A stretch of 38,644 bases of DNA. It comes from Fuerstiella sp. Its GTDB lineage: Bacteria; Planctomycetota; Planctomycetia; Planctomycetales; Planctomycetaceae. Both the position numbers and the translations under genes were made by a program. This document shows positions 1 through 7,114 of this stretch, in pieces; within the stretch, counting starts at the first letter, position 1, and each line of letters starts with the position of its first letter. Under the pieces are notes generated by a model. The model saw nothing but the letters and a program-made list of their open reading frames with translations. It was not told where the DNA came from and did not search any database. The DNA lies in contig JAQWLN010000178.1 in NCBI GenBank assembly GCA_029247265.1, positions 1 to 38,644 of the forward strand, written 5' to 3'.

Positions 1-2
1 TT

Positions 3-61
3 GCCCCGGTTGGCCCCGGTTTCGAGTCGCTCAGCAACCGGGGCTAAGGCCCTGCGGCTAA
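3..61. repeat. GC-rich inverted repeat (REP-like or terminator)
   Basis: A perfect 10-base inverted repeat pairs 3-12 (gccccggttg) with 35-44 (caaccggggc). A near-copy of the left arm sits in tandem at 13-22, so two alternative hairpins are possible. Immediately after is a smaller hairpin, gggc/gccc, at 41-52. It lies just beyond the stop of the minus-strand gene ending at 71, so it could act as a transcription terminator for that gene, but no T-run is visible inside the window. The element from 36 to 61 also resembles a short palindrome I associate with intergenic spacers of planctomycete genomes; that is recollection, not a search result. Confidence 0.5.
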
Positions 62-70
62 TTTGGGAAA

Positions 71-556
71 TCACCGTAAATGTCGGGCAATCACTTCGGC
101 CTTGTTGAGAAGTGCGACCAGCGACGGATTCACGGTCACGCCTTTCGAAGTCTGGCCTGAAAGCACTTCGTCACTTGTCAGCCAACGAAGTTGCTTGTGG
201 AGTTCCACAGAAGCGCGGCCGGATTTCCCATAGACGTCGACGATGTAGAATTCGACGACGAAAAACGTTTCGTCCTCTTCCGATTCAACCGGAAGATCCA
301 GATGTAGCCGCGCCTGGCTGGAGATGATGTAATCTTTGCCTCGGCGAAGGTCGAGCAGCCACGCGATTTCACGATCAAGACATTCGCGAAACGATTCATC
401 GTCAAGACGTTCGGCTGTGACGAAGTCGTAATGCTTGCGACTGGCGTTCCAATACGCCAGCCACTGATTTTCAAGGTGCTCCGGATGACGGAGTAAGGCG
501 ATTGATCCGGTGAAGTGATGCATGTGATCTGTTTCCAAATTCGTATGAATCGTCAT
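71..556 (-). CDS. Degenerate Nudix-like protein
   Basis: I read this as a protein of about 161 residues starting at the ATG at 556, not the in-frame ATG at 565. The ATG at 556 overlaps the upstream gene's TGA as ATGA, which suggests translational coupling. Around residues 50-75 is a sequence of the Nudix-box type, E-x7-R-E-I followed by hydrophobic residues (ESFRECLDREIAWLLDL). The Glu-Glu pair that normally binds metal is replaced by Trp-Leu. Further on, RWLTSDEVLSG resembles the W-hydrophobic-Glu-Leu element common late in Nudix domains. Family membership is an inference from this pattern. If correct, the hydrolase activity is probably lost and the protein may only bind a ligand. No signal peptide or membrane segment is seen. 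Confidence 0.6.
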   Translation of the reverse strand: MTIHTNLETDHMHHFTGSIALLRHPEHLENQWLAYWNASRKHYDFVTAERLDDESFRECLDREIAWLLDLRRGKDYIISSQARLHLDLPVESEEDETFFVVEFYIVDVYGKSGRASVELHKQLRWLTSDEVLSGQTSKGVTVNPSLVALLNKAEVIARHLR

Positions 557-984
557 TTCATACAACGATAGGTCATCACCAAAACGAGTATGCCACGCGC
601 AGTCCAGGCGATTGTGCGAAGCCAGTTGGTGGTGATAAGTTTTTGGTAGGCCGCGGTTGTGTATTTAATGGTTAGCGAATTGTGAGCCGGCACGGACAAC
701 AACGCCGTCGAAAGCCAGATCAGCACGACTAACACCAGGCCAATCCACGCAAGAGTCCGCGATTCCGCTGGCATAACCTTCAGCAGCATCACGGCCGTTG
801 CCAGTTCGACCAGCATTGCTGGCCCGACAACCCATGTGGTCAGGCGCTGATGCAGCTCTTCATATGTTTTGAACTGGTCGCTGCCGACATTGGCGAACCA
901 CGGGTAAGGCACAACCTGCACACAGCAGATCAGCCCTGCCATAAACAGCGTGGCAAAGACATGAATGAGCAGAATGAGTTTCAT
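553..984 (-). CDS. Small four-helix membrane protein
   Basis: A 143-residue hydrophobic protein with about four membrane-spanning segments, near residues 3-24, 54-72, 80-100 and 122-140. Short loops hold scattered charges, including an acidic stretch after the first helix (YEELHQRLTTW). I do not recognise a named family with certainty; it is of the general DUF-type small integral membrane proteins frequent in planctomycetes. Its TGA overlaps the ATG of the Nudix-like gene, so the two are very likely co-transcribed and translationally coupled. It diverges from the gene starting at 1221, with 236 bases between them. The function is unknown. Confidence 0.75.
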   Translation of the reverse strand: MKLILLIHVFATLFMAGLICCVQVVPYPWFANVGSDQFKTYEELHQRLTTWVVGPAMLVELATAVMLLKVMPAESRTLAWIGLVLVVLIWLSTALLSVPAHNSLTIKYTTAAYQKLITTNWLRTIAWTARGILVLVMTYRCMK

Positions 985-1220
985 CGTTTTCCGAGGTCGA
1001 TAAATGCGTGAATTCTACGGTCCCAACATTCTAGGCCACGGCCGTGAATTGACGAATTGAAAGCTCAGTCTTCGATGACTCAGTTCAGCAGCGTTCAGCT
1101 GGCCAAGTGACATTTTGAGCCCATAACAGGCTGGTTCGACGACAATTGGTCGATTCCAGGCATCGAGCCCACGTGAGCAATTCGCTCTTTCAATTTCTGC
1201 CATACGAAGAGAATTCCGCA
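985..1220. other. Divergent intergenic spacer
   Basis: This 236-base gap separates two divergent membrane-protein genes and must hold both promoters. No convincing -35/-10 pair, operator palindrome or riboswitch fold was recognised. A short minus-strand reading frame crossing it has no recognisable protein features. Confidence 0.5.
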
Positions 1221-1592
1221 ATGTTTCAGCGCCTGAAATTCCTCTTCTGTCTGTTTGCAGGGGCGTTTGCGGTGCTTTTAGCGTTCACAGTTCGAGCTTC
1301 GCAGGTCCGCAGCGTCTTTGACGACGCATCACTGATGAAGGACGTCTGGTTTCAGGTGACTCTGCTTGACGCCTACCTTTGCTTCATCACTGTTTACGTC
1401 TGGATCGCGTGGAAAGAACAATCCTTACTGCGCCGCGTTGTCTGGTTCGTACTGGTGATGTCTTTCGGCAATATGGCCATTTCCGCGTATGTGCTGATGC
1501 AACTCATTAAGCTTCCTTCCGGCAGCGGCCTGTATGAGATTCTGACGATCAGAAGTTTGACTTCCGATTTGACGCCCGAGGCGGCGCAGTAA
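1221..1592 (+). CDS. DUF1475-like small membrane protein
   Basis: A 123-residue protein from the ATG at 1221. The frame is open upstream to 1146, but the hydrophobic domain begins right after this ATG, and a purine-rich GAAGAG lies about 9 bases before it. There are about three membrane helices: residues 5-23, 42-61 (DAYLCFITVYVWIAWKE) and 70-92. The layout of a helix ending in W-I-A-W-K-E, a basic loop, then a helix containing G-N-M-A-I-S-A-Y-V is like the DUF1475 family of small membrane proteins. That assignment is from memory of the pattern and is moderate. No enzymatic role can be stated. Confidence 0.65.
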   Translation: MFQRLKFLFCLFAGAFAVLLAFTVRASQVRSVFDDASLMKDVWFQVTLLDAYLCFITVYVWIAWKEQSLLRRVVWFVLVMSFGNMAISAYVLMQLIKLPSGSGLYEILTIRSLTSDLTPEAAQ

Positions 1593-1606
1593 ACGAACAA
1601 GCACTG

Positions 1607-1881
1607 ATGGCAATTTCTGCGGCCAGAGCAATGCCCTCTGAGGTTGCGATACTCGGAGCGGGGCTGTCGGGGGGCTTACTTGTGCTCGCCATCTCACGAA
1701 ACCTGGGCTTGTCGTCAACGTGTTTGACAAAGGCCGAAGAGCGGGGTGTCGAATGTCGATTCGTGGCCCTGATCGTGATTTATCGTTCGATCATCGTTGT
1801 CAGTATTCTTCGGCTGACGCACCAGGGTTTATGAGTGAAGTAGATGCCTGGGTTGAAGCCGGTGTCGTGTCCGTCTGTAAG
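1607..1881 (+). pseudogene. Renalase-like FAD oxidoreductase, broken 5' fragment
   Basis: The first frame reads SEVAILGAGLSGGLLVLAISRNLG, a dinucleotide-binding motif G-x-G-x-x-G as found at the N-terminus of FAD amine oxidases. Near 1705 the homology jumps to another frame: VVNVFDKGRRAGCRMSIRG, then FDHRCQYSSADAPGF and AWVEAGVV. These match the order and spacing of the renalase-like family (V-F-[DE]-K-x-R-G-x-G-G-R-M-[SA]-[TS]-R, F-D-x-G-A-Q-Y-[FS], W-x-x-A-G-V-V). Several hallmark Gly residues are altered (GGRM to GCRM, DHG to DHR). The rest of the protein is missing and a stop follows at about 1941. This is therefore a decayed remnant with at least one frameshift and a large 3' truncation. 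Confidence 0.7.
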
Positions 1882-2041
1882 CTCCCACTTTCAGAAGAGA
1901 TTCAATGTTGTCGAACCGGCTGGAGAACGCCAAATCTGTAATTCTGCCGGCGTCTTTCAGAAAGCGAGTTGTCCATGTGGCAAATGGACCAAACAGAAGA
2001 GGCTTCTTCCCATCGATCACTCGTGTGTCCAGGTGCGGCAT
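1880..2041 (-). pseudogene. mqo: Malate:quinone oxidoreductase fragment
   Basis: On the minus strand from 2041 downwards the sequence reads [19 protein letters not shown], then ATWTTRFLK and [10 protein letters not shown]. This matches the conserved late part of membrane-associated FAD-dependent malate:quinone oxidoreductase (P-H-[LI]-D-T-R-V-[IL]-D-G-K-x-x-L-F-G-P-F-A-T-[FW]-[ST]-T-[KR]-F-L-K). Only about 54 residues remain of a protein of roughly 500. Upstream of the first Met the expected sequence is missing, and the match ends at about 1880, exactly where the plus-strand renalase-like fragment ends. This is a gene remnant, not a functional gene. Confidence 0.75.
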
Positions 2042-2288
2042 CCAACACTTCCAGACGATAGAACGTGCCGAGTTAATGACCTGCGGTCACAATGATAATG
2101 ACTCCGTCGGTTTCCAGAATCGCTCTCAGTGGCTTCTCAGTACCGGGCTCTGCAATCTGATCGTAATTGCAGCATTTCGCCTAGCAGCGTTTTCAGTCTT
2201 CGGAACAGGGGTCACAGATGCCACTGCGAAGCACCCTTCTCAAGGCTAGAGAGCGACTTGAAGCCAGACGGACTTTAGATTTGCGAAG
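2042..2288. other. Spacer after gene remnants
   Basis: No gene, RNA or repeat was recognised here. Given the decayed fragments next to it, the segment is probably degraded former coding sequence. The reading frames across it (for example on the plus strand to 2249) carry no family motifs. Confidence 0.4.
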
Positions 2289-3260
2289 CTACGCAGTCAC
2301 TGGCTGGCGACTCTGTTGAACCTGCTGCGCCAATGCTAAATAGTCTGGTCTGTCGGACGCATGGTCGTGTCGAAAACCTCCGAGAATCTGCCCGCGGTGA
2401 TACAGGTACACGCCGGGCATCTGAAAGCTGTTCCCACTAACTGCCCCCCGGCCGTGACTGTGTAAGAAGCCTGCAACGAAACCGCGAATCCAGACCCGCA
2501 GACCGAACAATTGCGAGAAACCGCCAAGATCCAGTCCGAACAGACGGTACAGTCGACATTCCGGATCTGAAAATCGAGGCAGGTCCTGAAGACCATACCC
2601 CTCAAAGAACTTGTCATCGTCTTCAGATTCGTTCCCCAAATGTACAAACGCGATTCCTGTACCGGACTCTTCGATCTGTTTGCGTTGTGTTGAAATGTCA
2701 GTCAGGGCTTCTCGACAAAACGTACAGCCAGAGTGTCGTAAAAACACCACCAGCTGCGGCGTTTCATTCGTCAAATCATTCAGGTAGCACCCGGTGTTCG
2801 CTTTAATGTCACGAAGCGGATCGTCGGCTTCCGGCAGGTCGTAAGCCGACCCGACAGCATGGTAAGAACGTATTGTGCTCCAAAGAATCACCGCGAACGG
2901 AATCCACCAGATCAGGTCGTTTGCCAGAATAATCCAGCCCATACGTGACGGCAGTGAGCCGTTGGCAACAGCGACGAGAAATCCGATGGGGCCGAATACT
3001 TTTCCCAGCAGGCCCACAAGCGTGACGGCCCAGTGTCGGTACGGATCATACGACGCGATAATGTAACCCACGCCGTAAACGCCAACGATCATGCCGATGC
3101 ACTGCCAGAGCTGAGAAACAACTGGCGTAGAAGTGATTCCAACGAAAGTCAGCAATGCACTCGGCGCAAGGACACACAGCATTCCCCACAGCAGGTTATA
3201 CAGGCCAGCCGCGAACAGCGTCTGCTTCACCCACGGTTGAGCATCGTAGTCAGTGTTCAT
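2289..3260 (-). CDS. Membrane protein with C-terminal AhpC/TSA-like redox domain
   Basis: I chose the ATG at 3260 (MNTDYDAQPW, 323 residues) because the upstream in-frame extension is basic, has no homology-like features and overlaps the sigma gene. Residues 10-125 form four hydrophobic helices, including LFAAGLYNLLWGMLCVLAP and LANDLIWWIPFAVILW. After a short linker, residues 170-320 look like a thioredoxin-fold AhpC/TSA-like (SelL-related) domain. It has RHSGCTFCREAL with Cys179-x-x-Cys182, a following FVHLGNESEDD segment, FFEGYGLQDLPRFSDPE and LYRLFGL. The C-terminal GVYLYHRGQILGGFRHDHAS resembles the late strand pair of the fold. The CxxC suggests thiol peroxidase or oxidoreductase chemistry at the membrane. 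The gene lies 22 bases after the sigma-factor gene on the same strand, so the two are probably co-transcribed. Confidence 0.75.
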   Translation of the reverse strand: MNTDYDAQPWVKQTLFAAGLYNLLWGMLCVLAPSALLTFVGITSTPVVSQLWQCIGMIVGVYGVGYIIASYDPYRHWAVTLVGLLGKVFGPIGFLVAVANGSLPSRMGWIILANDLIWWIPFAVILWSTIRSYHAVGSAYDLPEADDPLRDIKANTGCYLNDLTNETPQLVVFLRHSGCTFCREALTDISTQRKQIEESGTGIAFVHLGNESEDDDKFFEGYGLQDLPRFSDPECRLYRLFGLDLGGFSQLFGLRVWIRGFVAGFLHSHGRGAVSGNSFQMPGVYLYHRGQILGGFRHDHASDRPDYLALAQQVQQSRQPVTA

Positions 3261-3282
3261 TAGTGAATTCCGAAGACGCAAA

Positions 3283-4149
3283 TTAGAACTGCGGTGTAAA
3301 ATTAGATTCGAACGGCCGCGCCACTTCCGCCAGCTTGTCAAGGGCGGATAATTGCAATTGTCGAACTCGTTCTTTGCTCAATCCCATCTGGGCGCCAAGT
3401 TCCCTCAGCGTACTGGCTTGTCCTGATTCATTGAGTCCAAACCGTCCGCGAATAATGATTCGCTCGCGCTCGTCCAAAACATCATCCAGCCGTTCCAGAA
3501 TCGCTTCGGCAGCAACGAGAACTTCGGCTGCCGATGGCCCGGTGTCATCCGACGAGTCAACAGCAATCCCCTCCACAGCGTCGGTCGCGTGATGTTCTCG
3601 AGATCTTCGTTTTGATGCTCGTTCAACAAAACGATATAGGTGTCGCTGTATTGCGTGAGTTGCGTACGTGCTGAAGCGATAGCCTCTGGCAAAGTCAAAT
3701 TTGTCGATCGCATTCAGAAGGATTCCATTCGCTTCGCTGACAAACTCATCAAAGTCGTCCTGAGTTGGTGAAAGTTTTCGGCAGATCGACATCACCAGCC
3801 GTAGGTTCGCTCGAGCTATATCTTCTCGAGTCTCCTGCGCTCCCCGCAGGAGACGTTCTATCTCTTTCACCGTCTTCTTCGGCCGTTTGCCTGATAATGT
3901 CACCTGCAGCGCGTTCGCTCGGAACCGAAGGAAATTAAGTCGTTTGAAAAGAAAATGCTCCCCTTCAAAAGTGAGTATTCGGCTTTCTTCGATCGCCTGC
4001 ACGAACGTCGCAGCGGCTTCGCTTCGGTCTACAGGCGCGCAACGCCCCTCTTCTGCAGCATACAGCTCGAAATCGACTGAATCGAAATCCAGCTCACTGG
4101 TGGAGTCAAAATCTTCGTTCGGGATGAACTTGATTTCAGGATTGCTCAA
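3283..4149 (-). CDS. Sigma-70 family RNA polymerase sigma factor
   Basis: A 288-residue protein. The start is TTG at 4149, chosen because GGAGG lies 6 bases upstream (4156-4160), one of the few strong ribosome sites in this window. Residues 110-185 hold region 2: NLRLVMSICRKL, then DEFVSEANGILLNAIDKFDF and RGYRFSTYATHAIQRHLYRF, the core-binding and -10 recognition segments. Residues 215-285 hold region 4: DERERIIIRGRFGL and TLRELGAQMGLSKERVRQLQ, the helix-turn-helix for -35 recognition. The acidic N-terminus (1-40) is unusual. No region 3 of normal size is evident, so it is intermediate between group 3 and primary-like factors. The redox membrane protein downstream may be its partner or target, but there is no direct evidence for an anti-sigma function. 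Confidence 0.92.
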   Translation of the reverse strand: MSNPEIKFIPNEDFDSTSELDFDSVDFELYAAEEGRCAPVDRSEAAATFVQAIEESRILTFEGEHFLFKRLNFLRFRANALQVTLSGKRPKKTVKEIERLLRGAQETREDIARANLRLVMSICRKLSPTQDDFDEFVSEANGILLNAIDKFDFARGYRFSTYATHAIQRHLYRFVERASKRRSREHHATDAVEGIAVDSSDDTGPSAAEVLVAAEAILERLDDVLDERERIIIRGRFGLNESGQASTLRELGAQMGLSKERVRQLQLSALDKLAEVARPFESNFTPQF

Positions 4150-5031
4150 ACGTTGCCTCCCATGAACACAGGAACGACCGCAGGAATGGTTGTAGGCAGC
4201 TGGACCAGGTTGGCCAGCAGGGACTCAACAATACCGGATAAACACAAAATCTGGTAGCAAAACACCGCGTCTACCACCGGTGTGGCCAACTTCAGCGGCC
4301 CGTCCAACACCAAGCCGTATGTTAACGACAAAATCGGAGAAGTTGGTGCGAATGGCTGTTATTGGCTCCGGAATCTCCACGCCTACGTGTGCTTGTCTGC
4401 GTTCATCGATTCATCATGTGACTGGGTTCGAAGCATTTTCGCATCCTTCGAATCACCCAAACCACCCCTTGGGCATGCAATGCGGGGATGGCCGCCTCTT
4501 TCCGAGCTTTTTGAGCAAAGCCTCGATCTGTGCGTTCTGGAACTCAATGATCCGTTGCTGACGCTGGTTCACGAGGCCGCAGAGGGCAGCCAGCAGGATG
4601 TGCCAGGGTTGGAGCAGGAATGGCATGTTCGGCGCCGAAAACCGCCAGTTTCCGGTGCCGAGAGGTGAAATCAAGCGGCGGAGATAAGAGACTCTGAGTC
4701 GATGAAAATGCCAGTGTATTTCACGGCGTCTTGAGTTCAGCGTTAAAGCCGATGGCTAGACTTTTCCATCCTTTTCTTGCATCTATCCCAGTGGTTGTTA
4801 CCATCGAAGCTTTAGCTGAAATTGTGACATGCACTGAATTGGAAGGGGAAATACGCGAGGTTGGTCGGCTGGCGAACGGCATGTGCGGGTTTTTGGGACT
4901 GAAGAACAGTGAAGGTCGTTGTCGATACGGCCGATACAATCGACAGATGCGGTACTTTGTGAGGCGCGGCTAGCGTTGCTGGTGTGGCTTAATTTGTGGT
5001 CGAGTACTGATTGTTCAATAAGGGCTAAATT
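4150..5031. other. Long spacer with decayed sequence
   Basis: This 880-base stretch lies between the sigma gene and the outer-membrane protein gene, apart from a transposase remnant at 4453-4674. The promoter of the sigma gene must lie in its left part. The short reading frames here (minus 4146-4331, plus 4282-4668 and plus 4731-4973) show no family motif, no ribosome site and no codon pattern like the neighbours; the second is simply antisense to the transposase remnant. No inverted terminal repeats were recognised. Confidence 0.5.
4453..4674 (-). pseudogene. Truncated integrase-type transposase, N-terminal remnant
   Basis: The minus-strand frame reads PFLLQPWHILLAALCGLVNQ, then RQQRIIEFQNAQIEALLKKLGKRR. 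This has the layout of the N-terminus of integrase-core transposases common in planctomycetes: hydrophobic W-x-L-L-L-A-x-x-x-G-x-x-N-R-x-Q-Q, a helix ending in E-N-x-x-L-K-x-x-L-G-x-[KR]-R. In intact copies an HTH domain and an rve DDE catalytic domain would follow. Here the frame loses the pattern after KRR and stops. About 45 recognisable residues remain, so this is a dead fragment. Family assignment is from the pattern only. Confidence 0.6.
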
Positions 5032-6138
5032 GTGAATATTCGACTCCCCCTAGCACTTCTGCTGGCCGTGTCCGCAACGGCGACTCGGGCACAAGATCAG
5101 CCCGTTTTTGAATTCGAATCAGTCGAACTTGATTTCGATCCACGTCCTCAGGACTTAAGTAATCAGCGGCTTTTTCTATCAGTCGGGGCCTTGGGGCGGC
5201 ACAGTTGGCTTTGGCCTAGAGCGGTCCAGCTCTCCAACGACGTTGCGGCAGATTTTGACACGACGGGTGCGCGGGGCTCAGACCTGTCGTCGCGAATCGT
5301 GCAGACTCAGTACTCGGTTCCTTCCGCGTCCTACTGCCACACGGATGGCTGTTGTCCACAATTCGGCAGTTCTGGGTGTGGGGAAGGGTGCTCGTCCGAC
5401 TGCTATCCGCTATTTACCGGAAGTGTGGAAATTCCATTTCTCCGAGCTCGCCTAAGTGGCGCGGCGCCTGTGTTTAATGTATCGCCGGGAGCACAGCGGC
5501 TGGTGGATCCTAACTATGATCCGGCTGTTCGCTATGTGGCTGAGTTGCGACCGGAAGAATCATTCGGCATTCGCGGACGCTATTTTCGCTACGATCACAC
5601 ATTTTCTTTTGATCCGCCGTTTCAGCCCGCCGAACTTGGAATCGCACTAGACACGGCGGATCTTGAATTCGTGTTTCATCGCGACTCATGCCGGTGGAGT
5701 TTCGATTTTTCTGCAGGGCTGGAATATGGAAAACTGCAGTATTCTGCTGATATCGCGACCGCTGTGATTGGAGCTGGTCGAACGACGTTTGAGGGGCTGG
5801 GTCCGGTCTTTGGTTTGAATGCAGAACACGCGTTGGGCGATACAAATCTGTCATTCTTTGGTTCTGTCCGAGCCTCATTTTTGATGGGATCGATCAACAA
5901 CAGCGCGTTGCTGATCAACATGCCGCGGGCGGAAATCAAGGACGAAATGGCGCAGGTGTATCAAAACCAATTAGGCGTCGTGTGGCAGCCGAAACTGTCT
6001 GGTCGCGTTGATATCGCTGTGCGAGCGGCTTGGGAAACGCAATTCTGGCTGAATGAAACGTTCTCGGACGACAGCTTCGGCATCGGTTCAAACCTGAGCC
6101 TGACCGGACCGATGGTTTCCGCCGAACTTTCGTTTTAG
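5032..6138 (+). CDS. Lpg1974-like outer-membrane beta-barrel protein
   Basis: A 368-residue protein starting at GTG (5032) with AAGGGC about 8 bases upstream. Residues 1-20 (MNIRLPLALLLAVSATATRA) are a Sec signal peptide, with cleavage probably after RA-Q-D. The rest alternates polar and hydrophobic residues in short strands, ends in Phe (VSAELSF), and contains FGIRGRYFRYDHTFSF, as in Legionella Lpg1974-type pore-forming or major outer-membrane proteins that planctomycetes carry in number. A long insertion has six Cys between residues 102 and 124 (C102, C107, C108, C116, C120, C124), unusual for a barrel loop. The stop lies 49 bases before the radical SAM gene that opens the halogenase operon, so co-transcription is possible. 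Its role is likely as a porin or surface structural protein. Confidence 0.75.
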   Translation: MNIRLPLALLLAVSATATRAQDQPVFEFESVELDFDPRPQDLSNQRLFLSVGALGRHSWLWPRAVQLSNDVAADFDTTGARGSDLSSRIVQTQYSVPSASYCHTDGCCPQFGSSGCGEGCSSDCYPLFTGSVEIPFLRARLSGAAPVFNVSPGAQRLVDPNYDPAVRYVAELRPEESFGIRGRYFRYDHTFSFDPPFQPAELGIALDTADLEFVFHRDSCRWSFDFSAGLEYGKLQYSADIATAVIGAGRTTFEGLGPVFGLNAEHALGDTNLSFFGSVRASFLMGSINNSALLINMPRAEIKDEMAQVYQNQLGVVWQPKLSGRVDIAVRAAWETQFWLNETFSDDSFGIGSNLSLTGPMVSAELSF

Positions 6139-6187
6139 CAATCGCCGCAGCAAGGTTGAGCTGACGTTTGCTAACGAAGGGCCGCAG

Positions 6188-7096
6188 ATGGAATCACCGT
6201 TTCAACATTCTGATTATGTCGAAATGACGGTGCATTTTCGCTGCAACCTGAAATGCAAACACTGCATGATCCTGGACAGCATGCACTGGCTGAAACCCGC
6301 CGACGACACAGAACTCGAAGAACTGCTGGACGAGAATCGGCAGGCTCGGAAGTGGAAGGGCCTCATTCTGACCGGCGCAGAAGTCACGCTGCGGAAAGAT
6401 CTGCCGGAGTTGGCACAGCGAGCTCGAGCAGCGGGTTTCGAACATGTTCGCATTCAAACGCATGCGATGAGACTGGCGGACCTGAGCTATTGCGAGACTC
6501 TGGTTGAAAGCGGCATCGATGAATATTTCGTCAGTGTCACGGCGGGCAACGCTGAACGCCACGATCACATCACCGAAATTCCAGGCTCGTTCGCAAAGAC
6601 GCTGCAGGCGCTGCGCAATCTGGACACATTCGACAATGTGCGGCTGATGACCAATACCGTGGTGACGCGATTAAGTTATGAGTGTCTGCCTCGTGTCGTC
6701 GAACTGTTGAAGGATCTGCGGAATCTGGTGCAGATGAATTTCTGGAACTACTGGCCGATGGAAGAAGAGGGCAACCCGGAGCTGCTGGTTTCTCACTTTG
6801 ATGTTCAGCCGTTCTTGAAGCAGTCGATTCAGCTGGCCCGACAATACGGGCGTCATGTGGAGGTCAAGAATTTCCCGCATTGTCTGATGGGCGAAACGGC
6901 CAACGCGCTGCAAAACGATCAGCCGGAACTACGAATCGATCCAAAGTTCTGGGACGAATTCAATCGCAACGGGTTTGAGCAGTGTGCTTATCGCGACGTG
7001 TGCGGTTCGAAACAGTGTCTGGGACTGAACACGGCCTACGTGAATCAATTCGGCTGGCACGAAGACCAGCTTTCTCCTCTGCCGCGATACGCCTGA
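6188..7096 (+). CDS. Radical SAM enzyme with C-terminal Cys cluster
   Basis: A 302-residue protein. The radical SAM [4Fe-4S] motif is Cys19-x3-Cys23-x2-Cys26 (CNLKCKHC). The usual GGEP loop is present in altered form (LTGAEVTLRKDLP, residues 59-71). A partial TIM barrel follows, with VRIQTHAMR, YFVSVTAGNAERHD and VRLMTNTVV strands. Near the end, Cys232, Cys266, Cys272 and Cys277 (QCAYRDVCGSKQC) could bind an auxiliary Fe-S cluster, as in SPASM/twitch-type enzymes. Such proteins modify peptides or small molecules through a 5'-deoxyadenosyl radical; the reaction here cannot be predicted. This is the first gene of the tight cluster, and 18 bases separate it from the halogenase gene. Confidence 0.88.
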   Translation: MESPFQHSDYVEMTVHFRCNLKCKHCMILDSMHWLKPADDTELEELLDENRQARKWKGLILTGAEVTLRKDLPELAQRARAAGFEHVRIQTHAMRLADLSYCETLVESGIDEYFVSVTAGNAERHDHITEIPGSFAKTLQALRNLDTFDNVRLMTNTVVTRLSYECLPRVVELLKDLRNLVQMNFWNYWPMEEEGNPELLVSHFDVQPFLKQSIQLARQYGRHVEVKNFPHCLMGETANALQNDQPELRIDPKFWDEFNRNGFEQCAYRDVCGSKQCLGLNTAYVNQFGWHEDQLSPLPRYA

Positions 7097-7114
7097 AACA
7101 GGTTCTCACCGAAG

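Noticed and set aside
1015..1221. Minus-strand frame across the 985-1220 spacer
   Set aside because: It overlaps the likely start of the DUF1475-like gene and shows no protein features.
4282..4668. Plus-strand open frame of 128 codons
   Set aside because: It runs antisense to the transposase remnant, has no ribosome site and no recognisable motif.
4731..4973. Plus-strand frame of 80 codons before the outer-membrane protein gene
   Set aside because: No clear start context or homology pattern; I considered a precursor peptide for the radical SAM enzymes but there is no leader/core layout and it is 1.2 kb from the first radical SAM gene.
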